Below, piece after piece: positions 1 to 8,867 of a stretch of 21,241 bases of DNA. The DNA is taken from NCBI GenBank assembly GCA_001584585.1, contig LSYV01000016.1:1545915-1567155 (forward strand). Direction: 5' to 3'. Source of the stretch: Gonium pectorale (lineage: Eukaryota > Chlorophyta > Chlorophyceae > Chlamydomonadales > Volvocaceae). The position numbers were made by a program, and so were the translations under genes. The notes under the pieces are model-generated. The model worked only from the letters and a program-made list of their open reading frames with translations, had not been told where the DNA came from and searched no databases. Every line of letters starts with the position of its first letter. Positions within the stretch are counted from its first letter, which is position 1.

Positions 1-151
1 CGGCCGTGTTGACCGGGGGATGGTCAGTTCCTACAGCCCGGCCGGCATCAGACGTGGCAGCGCGTTCAGCAGCTTTCTGACGGCGCAATTCCAGCACAGC
101 AGCGCGCTCGTCAGTAGAGAGCTCACCCATGTCCACATCAGGAGCGGCCAT
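1..151 (-). CDS. Gag-like open frame, N-terminal 50 codons, partial
   Basis: From an ATG at 151 the minus strand stays open to the window edge. The encoded N-terminus is hydrophilic and charged, with an acidic stretch followed by an Arg/Lys/Glu/Ala-rich helix (DERAAVLELRRQKAAERAA, about residues 16-34). That composition suits the start of a retroelement Gag better than random sequence. The frame also stays open upstream of the ATG to about 198, where a TGA occurs, so the start could be slightly earlier. Nothing catalytic is visible. It follows the PBS-like site by about 225 nt, the expected gag position. The assignment is by position and composition, not by recognised homology. Confidence 0.4.
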   Translation of the reverse strand, partial: MAAPDVDMGELSTDERAAVLELRRQKAAERAATSDAGRAVGTDHPPVNTA

Positions 152-376
152 GTTGGTCAATTGGGTGTTCAGAACCTCTTTGACAGTCTCGTGATCGTCG
201 ACTACAGTAAGTCAACGAGCGCTTGTCAGTCGAGCGGTCAGAAGGCGTCAGTAGCCCGGTCAAGGTGGGTCGCAAACCCACGTTTCAAAGTAATCGCGAA
301 ACGTTGACAGTCGTCTTTGGAAACAGACTGTCCCATTCACTAGCAGTAAAACTGTCGAGACCAGGGACGAGCCCTG

Positions 377-391
377 CGTCTCGATACCAAT
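377..391 (-). other. Primer-binding-site-like sequence
   Basis: Immediately inside the LTR the minus strand reads TTGGTATCGAGACG. Its TGGTAT core is complementary to a tRNA 3' end of ...AUACCA, as in initiator tRNA-Met. It matches the usual TGGTATCAGAGC only partly, with an extra G after TGGTATC. Position right after the LTR terminus is the main support. Confidence 0.45.
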
Positions 392-392
392 T

Positions 393-619
393 TGTAGTAT
401 CAAGCGTAGCGGAAACGTAAGAACGGACCAAGCAAGGGTATGACCCTTACCATATACAGCCAATGTATATGTGTAGCTACTAGCTACCATGGCGCCAAAG
501 GCAACGAGTCCAATATCGTACAGTCACGACGACCGTTGAGATTAGTTACAAACAGTCTTGTAACCGAAGAGTCTCAGAACCCTTCACAGGAATGCTAAGT
601 CAGTAAGCGTGATACAACA
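393..619 (-). repeat. 227-bp 5' LTR
   Basis: On the minus strand it begins TGTTGTATC and ends GATACTACA, the TG...CA ends expected of an LTR with short inverted termini. Inside are a TATATGG box candidate and a perfect 7-bp inverted repeat (545-551 with 558-564, GTTACAA/TTGTAAC) that could form a hairpin in the transcript. The boundaries rest on the inverted termini and on the PBS-like sequence abutting the inner end. A second LTR was not available for comparison. Confidence 0.5.
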
Positions 620-1273
620 TCGCGTTTGCAGTGGAGCTGAGGGACTCGTCTCCACGGCTTGGCGTGTACCGGATTACTGAGTATCCGGCGTCCATCTACC
701 GATCCCACACTAGGTAGGTAGGTAATTCGGTAGGTGGGTATGCGTATGCAACGGCTATGTCCAGGTAGTTTGTTTGTTTCCATGAGCGCTTCCTTCTATG
801 TGTCCTGCTGGCATGGATCGGCTTCTGATCCTGCATGCTGGGCCGGCGGCGGGGGGAAGGGGGATGTGAGCAGATGGAAAAAGTGAGGGTGTAGCTCGCT
901 AGCGGCGGCTTCACTGGCAACACGACGGCATGCATGCCCACCTGCTGTGGTTTGCATTTGCACAAAGCAGATGCCGTACATGCGGGTAGGTGCATGCGTG
1001 TGTGCGTGCTGAGCGGTCTGGAGGATTCGCTCCTGGCTTCGTTCCAATCCGTCCATCCTACCAATGAGCCACTAACGATACCTGAGGCTCATGCAGGGCC
1101 GGTACCGTGCCTGTGGCACGTACCGTGCACATGTACCTGCACGTACGCACAAGGTCGGCAGAACGAATGCACGGCCAATTTCGTGATATGTATATTATAT
1201 GTATAAGCAGTATAACAGAGCGCGCGTCGTCCCGCTTCGATGCGCCAACAATCCATCCTTGCTTTGCTCGCAG
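620..1273. other. Intergenic stretch, no gene recognised
   Basis: Open frames here (for example minus 696-1064) are short, overlap on both strands and show no recognisable domain. There is a GTAG-rich simple stretch at 711-738 and an imperfect hairpin around 1100-1124 (GTACCGTGCC...GGCACGTACC). I looked for exons 1-3 of the array family upstream of the copy 1 exon and found none. Confidence 0.5.
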
Positions 1274-1559
1274 CTGCTTTCTCGGTTGGCCCTGTGGCTT
1301 GAAGTAAAATCCGGCGGACTGGCTGGTGGTGAGAGAGGTGGAGAAGTACATCACCATGGCTTGGAGCAACATCCACCCCTGGCTGAAGCAGGCGCTGGTG
1401 GATGCCGTACAGTCGAGCATGGACGGCGTGGAGACGGTGTGGTGGGACGCCACGGGCCCATGCCCCTGGGCCAACAGCCCGGCCATCACCAGTCCGTTGC
1501 CAGCGCCGGTCCTTCTCGTCCGCGTCAAGCCCCCGACGACGGGCGCTTACCGCCGTTAG
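1274..1559 (+). pseudogene. Array family copy 1: isolated last exon with premature stop
   Basis: A strong acceptor (TTGCTTTGCTCGCAG, ending 1273) is followed by an exon in the family's phase 2 (one base, then codon 1275). The start reads CFLGWPCGLK and then hits TAA at 1305-1307. Past that stop the same frame stays open and closely matches exon 4 of copies 2 and 3: NIHPWLKQALVDAVQSSMDG, then WWDA, NSPAIT and PVLLVRVKPP, ending at TAG 1557-1559. Exons 1-3 are absent upstream. The simplest reading is a truncated, dead copy. An alternative is a downstream acceptor skipping the stop (for example near 1330) used by an unseen gene, which is less likely. Confidence 0.7.
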
Positions 1560-2073
1560 CTATTAGCAATAATCAACACCGTACTGAGGATGCGGCAGCT
1601 GTACCGATGAAGAAACCATGTATGAGTGTTGTATGAAGAGGCTGCTGGGGTGCTTGTCTGGTGGCAGGTGTGGATGGTATGTACCAGTCTTACTTTGCAG
1701 CAGCGCATGCACCCATCCACTCGCGCATGGACGTTGCGTTCGACGGGTTGCCGCCTGTAGTGTTGTCACAGAAGGAGCGAGGCAGCAGTATTTTCTCCGA
1801 GCAGTCGAGTTGGGTGCCAGATAGAACTGCAGCAGCAGGCTCCAGCAGCAGCCATGTCGTTGCGGTGCCGATCTATCTACATTGGTGTTCCTGTACGTAC
1901 TCGGTACTCTGTGGCATGCCTGTGAACTGGGCAAAGAATATTGGCAGAAAATTCGATTTTCCATTTTGCGTTACGTTGCTCCCCCCGTTGGCAAATGATA
2001 TCCGCACGCACGGTTGCACCCACCTAGCTGGCTGGTGTCATGCCCGCCGCCCTTCGTTGCAAGCGGTGGACCT

Positions 2074-2241
2074 CCCCGCCCTCGCTCCGCCTTCTGGTTT
2101 TAATGTATGCTCCCCCCTCGCTCTTGCAATGTTGAGGCAGGGCGGCGAAGTACGGAAACACCCACCTGTGGGTTTCACGTTCGGTGGTGACGGACCCGTG
2201 CTCCTGTCCTCCGGCGGGCAGCGATGAAAGCGAGGGCGGGG
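2074..2241. repeat. Segment flanked by 13-bp inverted repeats
   Basis: CCCCGCCCTCGCT at 2074-2086 is matched by its exact reverse complement AGCGAGGGCGGGG at 2229-2241. The segment of about 168 bp could be a small non-autonomous DNA element, or a chance inverted repeat in GC-rich DNA. I see no clear target-site duplication. Confidence 0.3.
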
Positions 2242-3326
2242 GCTGGCCTCGTATTTTCAGCGCATCTGAGCAGTAAGCACCACCCAGCAGTATGGGGCTA
2301 CTGGTATTGGTCCTTGTACGCAGCCAATTGGAACCCGACCTTCCCGACCATGTCAGGACCAGATTGGCCCGCGGCTAGGGATACCAGCTTGTGATTTCAA
2401 GTGCCTCATCAGGATTCGCAAAGTCGTACGCACCGCAGCGCCTCATGCACGATGTGTGATCGATGATGACGGCGCCGTACCGACGGAGCTTAGCGTCGTG
2501 TGCACGTAGGTACTTCCGGGAATGCACCCGTGCATTTGTTGAGGTACTTCATCCGCCCGCATTCGGAGATACGGGCCCATAGGGCGAGCAAGAAAAGGCG
2601 AGCGCGCGCAAGCCGGTGATGCTATGTGACCCACGCACGGGTCGACCCTTCCGAAAACGTAACTCGGGCCGCATGCACGAAATCCGATTGAAACAGGTAA
2701 GGCCAGCGTTCCGCTGGCAGGCCCGTACCTCAGCTGGGCCTTTCTTGCTTCGTGAGTGTTACAGTAGGAGTGCACGAAACCTCGCTCCTGCTGTGGGCCT
2801 GTCTTGCAGAAGCAATTCTATCTCCAGTTACGCATGCATAGGGCGAGCGCAGCAAGTAGGGGTCGATAGGGTAGGGTATATATCGAGCGAGCTTGACATT
2901 GCTTGACTACTGTGCTCTGGCTTTGCGGTGATGTCTGCCCTGTTGCGATATGGGCGGTTTCGTGCGGTGCGCCACAGCCAGCCGACCCGCCCCGGCCTGC
3001 GGCGGGCAGAGCCTGCTGCTGCTGGCGTCGGCCGGAGTCGGCTGGATGCTGTGACGCATCGTACGTAACTGCCGGAGCTCGCCTGGAGCCGGCCACCTCC
3101 CGCTCAGGCGGTCGGGCATTTCGGCGTGCGTATGTAGGCGGTAGTGAATATGACCCCTCACCCCGTGCACACCACTATCTGCTAGCCCACCTGGTTTTGA
3201 CGGTCATCATGCATCCTGCTATTGCATACAGTACGGCGGCAAGTCGCCTGTGAGGATAGGCTCGCGCCCTTAACTCCTCGAGCCGCCAGCCGTAGTCGCG
3301 GTCCTCGTGGGTTCACACGTCCTCCG

Positions 3327-3381
3327 CACGTACGACACTCCGACACGTACGACACTCCGACACGTACGACACTCCGACACG
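3327..3381. repeat. 17-bp tandem repeat, three exact units
   Basis: CACGTACGACACTCCGA occurs three times without change at 3327-3343, 3344-3360 and 3361-3377, followed by CACG. The 17-bp period does not preserve a reading frame, so the open frames crossing it are not evidence of coding. There are no spacers, so it is not a CRISPR array. Confidence 0.9.
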
Positions 3382-4560
3382 CCATTATTCCTGCCCATGC
3401 ATATATGGACACATCCACACGAAGCAAATGAACGTAAGCCACTCCGCATGCGCAGCATGCATGCCAACTTGCGATACTGGTTGGATGGCCCCACACGCAG
3501 GCCCAGCCAGGCGGCCCCCAATTCGCAGCCCCAGAGCAGATAGATGCGCACGGTTCCATCCACAGCTAGCTTCTACCAGGGTCGCGAGCTTGAACAAACT
3601 GGCCGCCACGCACATGGCTGACAGTATGCAACATACAGCAGGCAGCAGGCAAGCTCCTCGTCGCCAGCAAGCGGGCCTCTATATATGCATGGAGGCAAGC
3701 CGTAAAGCAGCAAAGTTGCAGTCAGCAGAGGATCTTGCCAACACCGCGCCGCACCGGCGGCCTACAGCAGGCAGGATATGTACTTCTGTGCTATTGCATC
3801 GGCGGGTGCCCCTGCCGTACATGTGTGCATCGCTTCACGCTAGACCTCTCCCGCGCAGAACGGCACGCAACAGCAGGCAAGCAAGGGCCGTCTAACTAGA
3901 GTTGCGCACGGCAGCACATACATCCGCTTCTTCTAGCTGCCGCGACTGCTGCGAGCACAGCAAGCAGCTCTGCGCGCGTAGGCAACGCCGCTACCAACCA
4001 GCCTAACCGGTCTGACGTCTGCCGTACGTTAAAGCAACGTCCTGCGTTTGATTATGCGCCCTGTGGGCGTGAATCCGTCCATTCGTACATAGCGCTTTCC
4101 CCGCACATTCCCCGCCTTCCATGCCCACGCACTCGCTCATGCCGGGGCGGCACGCGCACTGCGCGTCTTAGTCCAGTGGTACCTTGCAAGCAAGGCCAGG
4201 GAGGTGCACGCATACGTACGCATACATACACAACAGCAACCCTACGAGTGTCAGCTTGGCTGGGTACGTATTTGCCCCTCATCACCCGCCCGACGCACAC
4301 AGCTAGCAGCCGGATCCCCACATCGTCTGGCTAACGCGCGTCCGTGCGCGTGCAAGCTGGACCCAGCCCTCCGACACCGCAGCTTGATTGCCCGGGCGGG
4401 TCTGGCGGGCACTGCCGTCGTGGCCCACCTGCACGTTGCTTGCAGCAGGACGGACCCAATCTCGGAGCAAATCGTCGGCAGAGCGAATCAGTTTGCGTTG
4501 TGCCTGATCCGCCGCTCGGACTCCAAGCCCCATGCAAAGCGCTCACGCGCAGGCCATGCT

Positions 4561-4572
4561 GACCCATGGGTC
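4561..4572. repeat. 12-bp palindrome GACCCATGGGTC, 5' of copy 2
   Basis: A perfect palindrome, the first intact member of the GACCCRYGGGTC set, lying about 330 nt upstream of the copy 2 ATG. It shares the left flank GCT with the sites at 8330, 12555 and 14979. It could also mark the 3' flank of a lost copy. Function unknown. Confidence 0.75.
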
Positions 4573-4901
4573 GCGCGCACGAATACATACAGCTAGCTCG
4601 AAAAACTGTGGACGACGTAGGTACTTCGGAAGCTTCGGACATGTGCACTTTCGTTGCCAAATCTCGGCCGTCTTTGAAGCGCGCGGTCGTCTACAGCGCG
4701 GATTGTAGATATGCACTGCTGTATACATCAAACATGTACTATTAGGGCACGCGCGGAAGTGCAGCATCTGATACCTTGAAACGGTTGCCTTGGCCACCCT
4801 TCAAAAGCGTTTGAAGTAAGGTTCCCTCTTCTCCGGCACTCGAGCCACTACTGGCGACCTGCTGGCAAGGGTTATCATCTCTCTCCAGTTTTACTGGAAC
4901 C

Positions 4902-6703
4902 ATGGACCGGCCCACGCTGCTGTGCGCGCGTGGGCGAACCACTCGCCCCCGACTTCTAGGCATTCCGAGGTCCGCTTCGCAAAAGCTGGTGACTAGAAGC
5001 AGCGCTGACGGTAAATGCGTGGGGATAAAAGGATGATTGAGGGGGCAGAGAAAGCGGAGAAGAGAACTCCTGAGAGAACTTCCCCGTTTCTGGTTCTCTT
5101 CCTGAATACGCTTGAACCTCCTCTCCCTGACTGCGCCAGGCAAACAACAGGAGGTCCCCCAGCCACAGCCCGCAGTGAGCGTAGAACAGCCCTCATCATC
5201 AGCAGCAGAAGCTATCGCCGCGCACATCCGTGACCGCGGCACGCTGTGCGGCGCGCCGCTGCCGCCCGCCGGCGCCGACCTGGCCTGGCTGCGGAAGGAT
5301 GTGCTGGAGCCCTTCATGCTGCCCGACATCACGAAGCTGTCATTTGACTTCGGCCTTGCGCCCAGTGGCGGCCTCGCGCAGCTCATGCGCATACATCACC
5401 AGGTGAGAGCGCGCGCGTGGGCATCCATCAAGACGTGTTCGCTTAGTTTGGCGACCAAAGCCCAACGGCCCCACGTAAAATGTATCTGGAAAGCAGCAGG
5501 TTCAGCGGTAGAGCTTGATTGTTGTTACGGGCGCCCACACCTTGAAGGTTTCCTCCACGCCGCAACGAACGTGCGACAACTGAATGTTTTTGAAGGCGTA
5601 AGTGCATGCAGCCAGATCAGTGGCCCGCGTGCGGCCGGTGTGTGGCCGGTTTGTTCACATGCTGGTGGAAGTATATAGTAGAGCCGCTGCGGAACGGTGC
5701 CCCATCATTGATAAGGGATGGGCGGGTTCGAGTCGGGGCAACGAACAATCTTGACAATGGTTGACACGCTGCACTCTGCACCTGCACTTTGCGCAGGCCG
5801 CCGTGGAGCGCGCTGCCTGCACCATCAAGGCGAGCCTGCCTCCTTCGCTGCTGTTCGTGCCCAACGTCGTCGCGTTCGCGGTGGTGCCGGATGGCGAATC
5901 CCCGCGGCTCGCCGTGCATCGGGTGATCAGCTACCCGGTACCCGGCTATCAACACGAAAGGAGGTATGTGCTGACAACGTGTGACCATTTGCCGGGCGTT
6001 TCCAACTCCAGTATCCGTCCTGTCAAGATCTGCCTGATGTATTGGCAATCGGCCGCTGGCGACAGCGCCACGGACTCACTCGCGGCTTGACATTTCTCTT
6101 TTTTGGCACCGCACCATGCCATCCCAACTATGTGTCTATCTGCTTGCCACCATTTGCCACTTGCGCCATGCGACGATGCAGGCGTGTGCTTATGGCTGGG
6201 GTTTGCCCGCCCTCTCTCCCTACCACTCGCTACCACCTGTCCTTCATATTAACCATACGCTCCCGTCCAGAGTATCCCTATGAACGAATGGCAAGCACAT
6301 GAACGGACGCACACAGTCCCGGTGCGCCCCGGTGGAAGTAATCATTGACTTATAGAACACATACAAAAGCCTCCCATTTTTGCTGGCCCAACCCATTGTT
6401 GCATGCAGCTACATACACGGCTGGCCCTGTAACTCGGAGCCAAAGCGGGAGGCGGCAGCGGGCGCGAGAGCATACGAATTAAAGTGGCGGAAGATGCACC
6501 CCTGGTTCCAGCAAGCGCTTCTGGATGCCGTACAATCGAGTGTGGACGGCGTGGAGGCGATGTGGTGGGACGCCGTGTGCTCAAGCCCCTGGCCCAACAG
6601 CCCAGCCATTACCTCGTGGCCGCCGCTGCCAGTCCTCCTTGTTCGCGTCGCTTTCCCGGCGGCGGCCACTTCCGAGACGTCTCCGCCAGACCGGCGCCGT
6701 TAG
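4902..6703 (+). CDS. Array family copy 2: four-exon gene, 277 aa, unknown function
   Basis: Proposed exons are 4902-5010, 5140-5402, 5797-5963 and 6409-6703, total 834 nt (278 codons with stop). Donors are GTAAAT, GTGAGA and GTATGT; acceptors are TGCGCCAG, TTTGCGCAG and TTGCATGCAG. Phases are 1, 0 and 2, the same as in copy 6. The N-terminus (MDRPTLLCARGR..., residues 1-36) is Arg/Ser/Leu-rich with few acids and could be an organelle-targeting peptide. GTLCGAPLPP lies at residues 70-79, followed by LAWLRKDVLEPFMLPD. Exon 3 has a helix (AAVERAACTIKASLP) then a hydrophobic strand and PDGESP. Exon 4 has MHPWFQQALLDAVQSSVDG, WWD and PVLLVRV. No catalytic motif or membrane segment is evident and I do not recognise the family. 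Exon 1 was chosen because it is the nearest ATG exon giving the phase-1 junction. TGTAA occurs at 6983, 280 nt after the stop. Confidence 0.65.
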
Positions 6704-7318
6704 GATAACAGACATGCATGATGTGCGTGCACCGCTGGACCTGCAATGGCCATGGATGGATGAAGAAATCGGATATCCAGTACGTGAACGGCATAGCGGG
6801 TGCAGCTGATATCAATGAGTCTTGTCGCGGGGCAAGGCAGTTGGATTAAGGAACGTGTACTTTGTGCTACAAGACATTCAGCAAAGGCAGGGTCGCCGTT
6901 AGGTTGTGTTGCGATTGGCGGCAATGCAGGTCCCACGCTGATGCGTTGCGGGGTGATCCTGGGCGATCCTGTGTTGCGGGGCTGTAAACTATCCTATGCC
7001 GTAAAACTGCTCATTCTAGGTATATATGGCGCTGCTTGTTTGGCTTGGAGCTTGCTAGCTGCAGCGTTGCGTGGCCGTACACTAATTCGTCTCTAATGGG
7101 GCGAAAACTGTGCGCGTGCTGCGCAAACTTGTGCTTTGGGCTGGTCTTACCGGGCCGGCCGCTCGAGCGGCGTCGTCAACAGGTTGCCTATCTACGAGCT
7201 CGATTTGGGGAATTCTGTGGCGTGCATCTTGTAAGCGTAAAAGCACACACGTGTAAGGATTATAGGTCTTCTGGCTGTCATGTAAGGTCGTCACGTTGAT
7301 CTCGATGGCGGGCGGAAG

Positions 7319-7362
7319 CGCAGGTTCCAAGCCGTGTGCAGTGCTTCGCCGACCCACGGGTC
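7319..7362 (+). repeat. 3'-flank block shared with copy 3, ending in a palindrome
   Basis: GCAGGTTCCA, then GCTTCGCC, then the palindrome GACCCACGGGTC (7351-7362) recur in the same order at 10761-10796 downstream of copy 3, where the palindrome reads GACTCACGGGTC. This supports copies 2 and 3 having duplicated together with 3' flanking DNA. The block lies about 620 nt after the copy 2 stop and about 430 nt after the copy 3 stop. Confidence 0.65.
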
Positions 7363-7852
7363 AGTCGTGCGCATCCGCCGTTGCTGTAGTCGGATGAGGG
7401 CCTGCACTTCTGAGCCGGGACCCAGCAGCCTACTGGCAGTTGCAATATGCGGCATTGAGGGCTGCGGTGTACTCCACGCTCTCGCAGGCCTGAGGTGCGC
7501 GGGCGGCGTTGCGTGCGGCCACCACCCAGACGCTAGAGCGGCTGACTGGGACTTTGGGGAATCCTCCGCTCCTTCTCCTTGTATGCATGCCGCATGTGTT
7601 TAGATTCAGCTGAGACGTTGCGCTGGGTTTAGGTCTGGGTTTCAAAGGTTGTGATTACAGAATGGCCGGATGTCCCTCCCGGTATATGCGTCCTTGAATT
7701 CTCGCCTTTCCCGCCCACATGTAACCTAGCCAGCTACAGCTGCCGGGTCCCTACGGCCGTACAATAACGGATACCAGGGCTGGCTGACATTTTCAGGCTA
7801 CCCCTTTCTGGGGCGGGACCAAACGAAGAATTGGGGCTAGAAGAAGGTAGGG

Positions 7853-7993
7853 ATGCTTGAACGAGAAAACCAGCACCTGAAAGAGGCTAGGGAGCGGACG
7901 AAAATGCCCACCCGAAGGGCGTCCCCGGACGGAAAACCTTATCTAGTTCTAAGCTCCTTCGCCCGGCAGAACAATTCGCCCGACGGAAGGTAG
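7853..7993 (+). CDS. Small open frame with coil-like N-terminus, 46 aa, doubtful
   Basis: An ATG at 7853 opens a 46-codon frame ending at TAG 7991-7993. It starts MLERENQHLKEARERTK, which has the polar, heptad-like look of a short coiled coil, followed by a basic stretch and PYLVLSSFARQNN. The base composition is locally less GC-rich than in the array exons. It could be an exon of an unseen gene, a remnant of a mobile-element protein, or chance. No splice partner or domain was found. Confidence 0.2.
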   Translation: MLERENQHLKEARERTKMPTRRASPDGKPYLVLSSFARQNNSPDGR

Positions 7994-8241
7994 ACAGGCT
8001 GACGGGTACGCTACGGCATTGCTGAACCTAATCTGGCGTTACTTCATGGCCGAGCACCGGCGAACGCGGCACAGTAGTGCCGCCCTTCGCTCGCGGCGGG
8101 AGGCGCTCGCTGTGCGTGCGTCGCATTGCCCGCCTTGCCTGGTACCGAGACCCGCCCGCCCTACTGGTAATGCCACGCCTTCGGGGGGTGTACGTCCGTA
8201 GAGGTGGGTCCCCTCTTTTTTGCAGGTTTTCACTTGCCGTG

Positions 8242-8264
8242 GTCCAGCCTGCACGGCCTGGAGG
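8242..8264 (+). pseudogene. Exon 4 fragment of a decayed family copy
   Basis: A 23-nt stretch is identical to 20352-20374 in copy 6 exon 4, encoding the SSLHGLE part of the exon 4 helix. The flanks diverge quickly: the copy 6 frame continues EADWND, this one VPGLHD. A TTTTTTGCAG acceptor-like sequence precedes it by about 17 nt. It appears to be the surviving core of a lost copy between copies 2 and 3. Confidence 0.5.
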
Positions 8265-8329
8265 TGCCCGGTCTGCATGACGTTTGGCTTTTCAAGGAAT
8301 TTTGCTGTCACCTTCCGGCTTCCTCTGCT

Positions 8330-8341
8330 GACCCAAGGGTA
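8330..8341. repeat. Degenerate palindrome GACCCAAGGGTA
   Basis: Matches GACCCRYGGGTC at 10 of 12 positions and has the same GCT left flank as the 4561 and 12555 sites. It lies 66 nt after the exon 4 fragment and about 530 nt before the copy 3 ATG. It may therefore be the 3' site of the relic rather than the 5' site of copy 3. Confidence 0.4.
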
Positions 8342-8619
8342 AGCTGAGGAGAAACCGTGCGTCCAACCGGCAATGCCAAGCAACGTGGCTTTCAACGTTT
8401 CCTTTCCCTCAGACATTACCAAGACGCAGACATACGCTCTCCCCCGCTCACACGTGCCGTACCTCGGCAGCTGCACGTCGCCCCGGCCTGTCAAAACACG
8501 GACGTGCCGTCGTCGCTGCCCTCTTGCATGTGGATTTCCTATCCAGGTGCACCAGCAGAGGCCGCTGAAAGAAGGGAACGTGCGATAACAGAACACGGTT
8601 GTGTGGTGGAGCAGTTGGC

Positions 8620-8735
8620 GCTGAGGCCGTTGGCGCGTGCGTTACGCTGCGCCATCGCAGCAGCCGCAGCTGCCGCTTGCCGCGTTGTCCCTGAGGTTCA
8701 GTATCCTGTCCCCGGACAGCAGCGCAAGGCGAGTG
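8620..8735 (+). pseudogene. Exon 3-like fragment, or alternative first exon of copy 3
   Basis: This frame ends ...CRVVPEVQYPVPGQQRKAS and then GTGAGT at 8736. The ending resembles the end of copy 2 exon 3 (HRVISYPVPGYQHER then GTATGT), so it may be an exon 3 remnant. Alternatively, an ATG at 8528 in the same frame makes a 208-nt exon ending in phase 1 at 8735, which could join copy 3 at an AG ending 9030. That acceptor has a poor pyrimidine tract. The two readings are not mutually exclusive: a relic could have been recruited as a first exon. Confidence 0.3.
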
Positions 8736-8867
8736 GTGAGTCCCCAACAAGCAAGAATTCTAGCCAGCAGACCCGAGGGCCCCGACGAAAACCAACGATC
8801 GGCTCGCACGCACTTCATTACCTACCTGCTGGTCCCCATCCCACATAGGCGAATCGCTCGTGGCAGG

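Larger units (their letters stand above)
1..619 (-). mobile_element. 5' end of an LTR retrotransposon, running off the left edge
   Basis: Read on the minus strand, this stretch has the ordered parts of a retrotransposon 5' end: an LTR (619 to 393), a primer-binding-site-like sequence directly after it, a leader of about 225 nt, and an open frame from 151 to the window edge. The LTR ends are TGTTGTATC and GATACTACA, inverted repeats matching at 8 of 9 positions. The PBS resembles the initiator-tRNA-Met type common in Ty1/copia and also found in Ty3/gypsy elements. Neither pol nor the second LTR is visible, so the superfamily is undecided. The target duplication should begin at 620 (TCGCG if 5 bp) but cannot be tested from this window. 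Confidence 0.55.
1560..4901. other. 3.3-kb intergenic region before copy 2
   Basis: No supported gene. The longest frames (plus 1661-2227, plus 3428-3895) lack family resemblance, recognisable domains and splice support. The region holds a 170-bp inverted-repeat-flanked segment (2074-2241), a small perfect hairpin GCCAGCG-TTC-CGCTGGC (2702-2718), a degenerate GACCC...GGGTC site (2628-2643), a 17-bp tandem repeat (3327-3377), a TATA-like CTATATAT near 3679, and an intact 12-bp palindrome (4561). Much of 3600-4000 is CAG/GCA-rich. Confidence 0.45.
6704..8241. other. Intergenic region between copy 2 and the relic
   Basis: No full gene is supported. TGTAA signals occur at 6983, 7252 and 7281. 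A perfect 12-bp CCGCTCGAGCGG palindrome sits near 7160. A block at 7319-7362 recurs downstream of copy 3. A small frame at 7853-7993 is listed separately. Longer frames, such as minus 8039-8596, have no recognisable features. Confidence 0.4.

Noticed and set aside
1661..2227. 188-codon plus-strand frame
   Set aside because: No recognisable domain or family similarity, no splice support, and it crosses the 2074 inverted repeat.
3327..3381. CRISPR-like repeat
   Set aside because: Direct 17-bp units without spacers in a eukaryotic-looking sequence; a plain tandem repeat.
3428..3895. 155-codon plus-strand frame near a TATA-like sequence
   Set aside because: Low-complexity Arg/Ala/Pro composition, TATA lies inside the frame, and no homologue is recognised.
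4742..5392. 216-codon minus-strand frame
   Set aside because: Antisense to copy 2 exons 1 and 2, whose plus-strand reading is supported by family conservation and phase.
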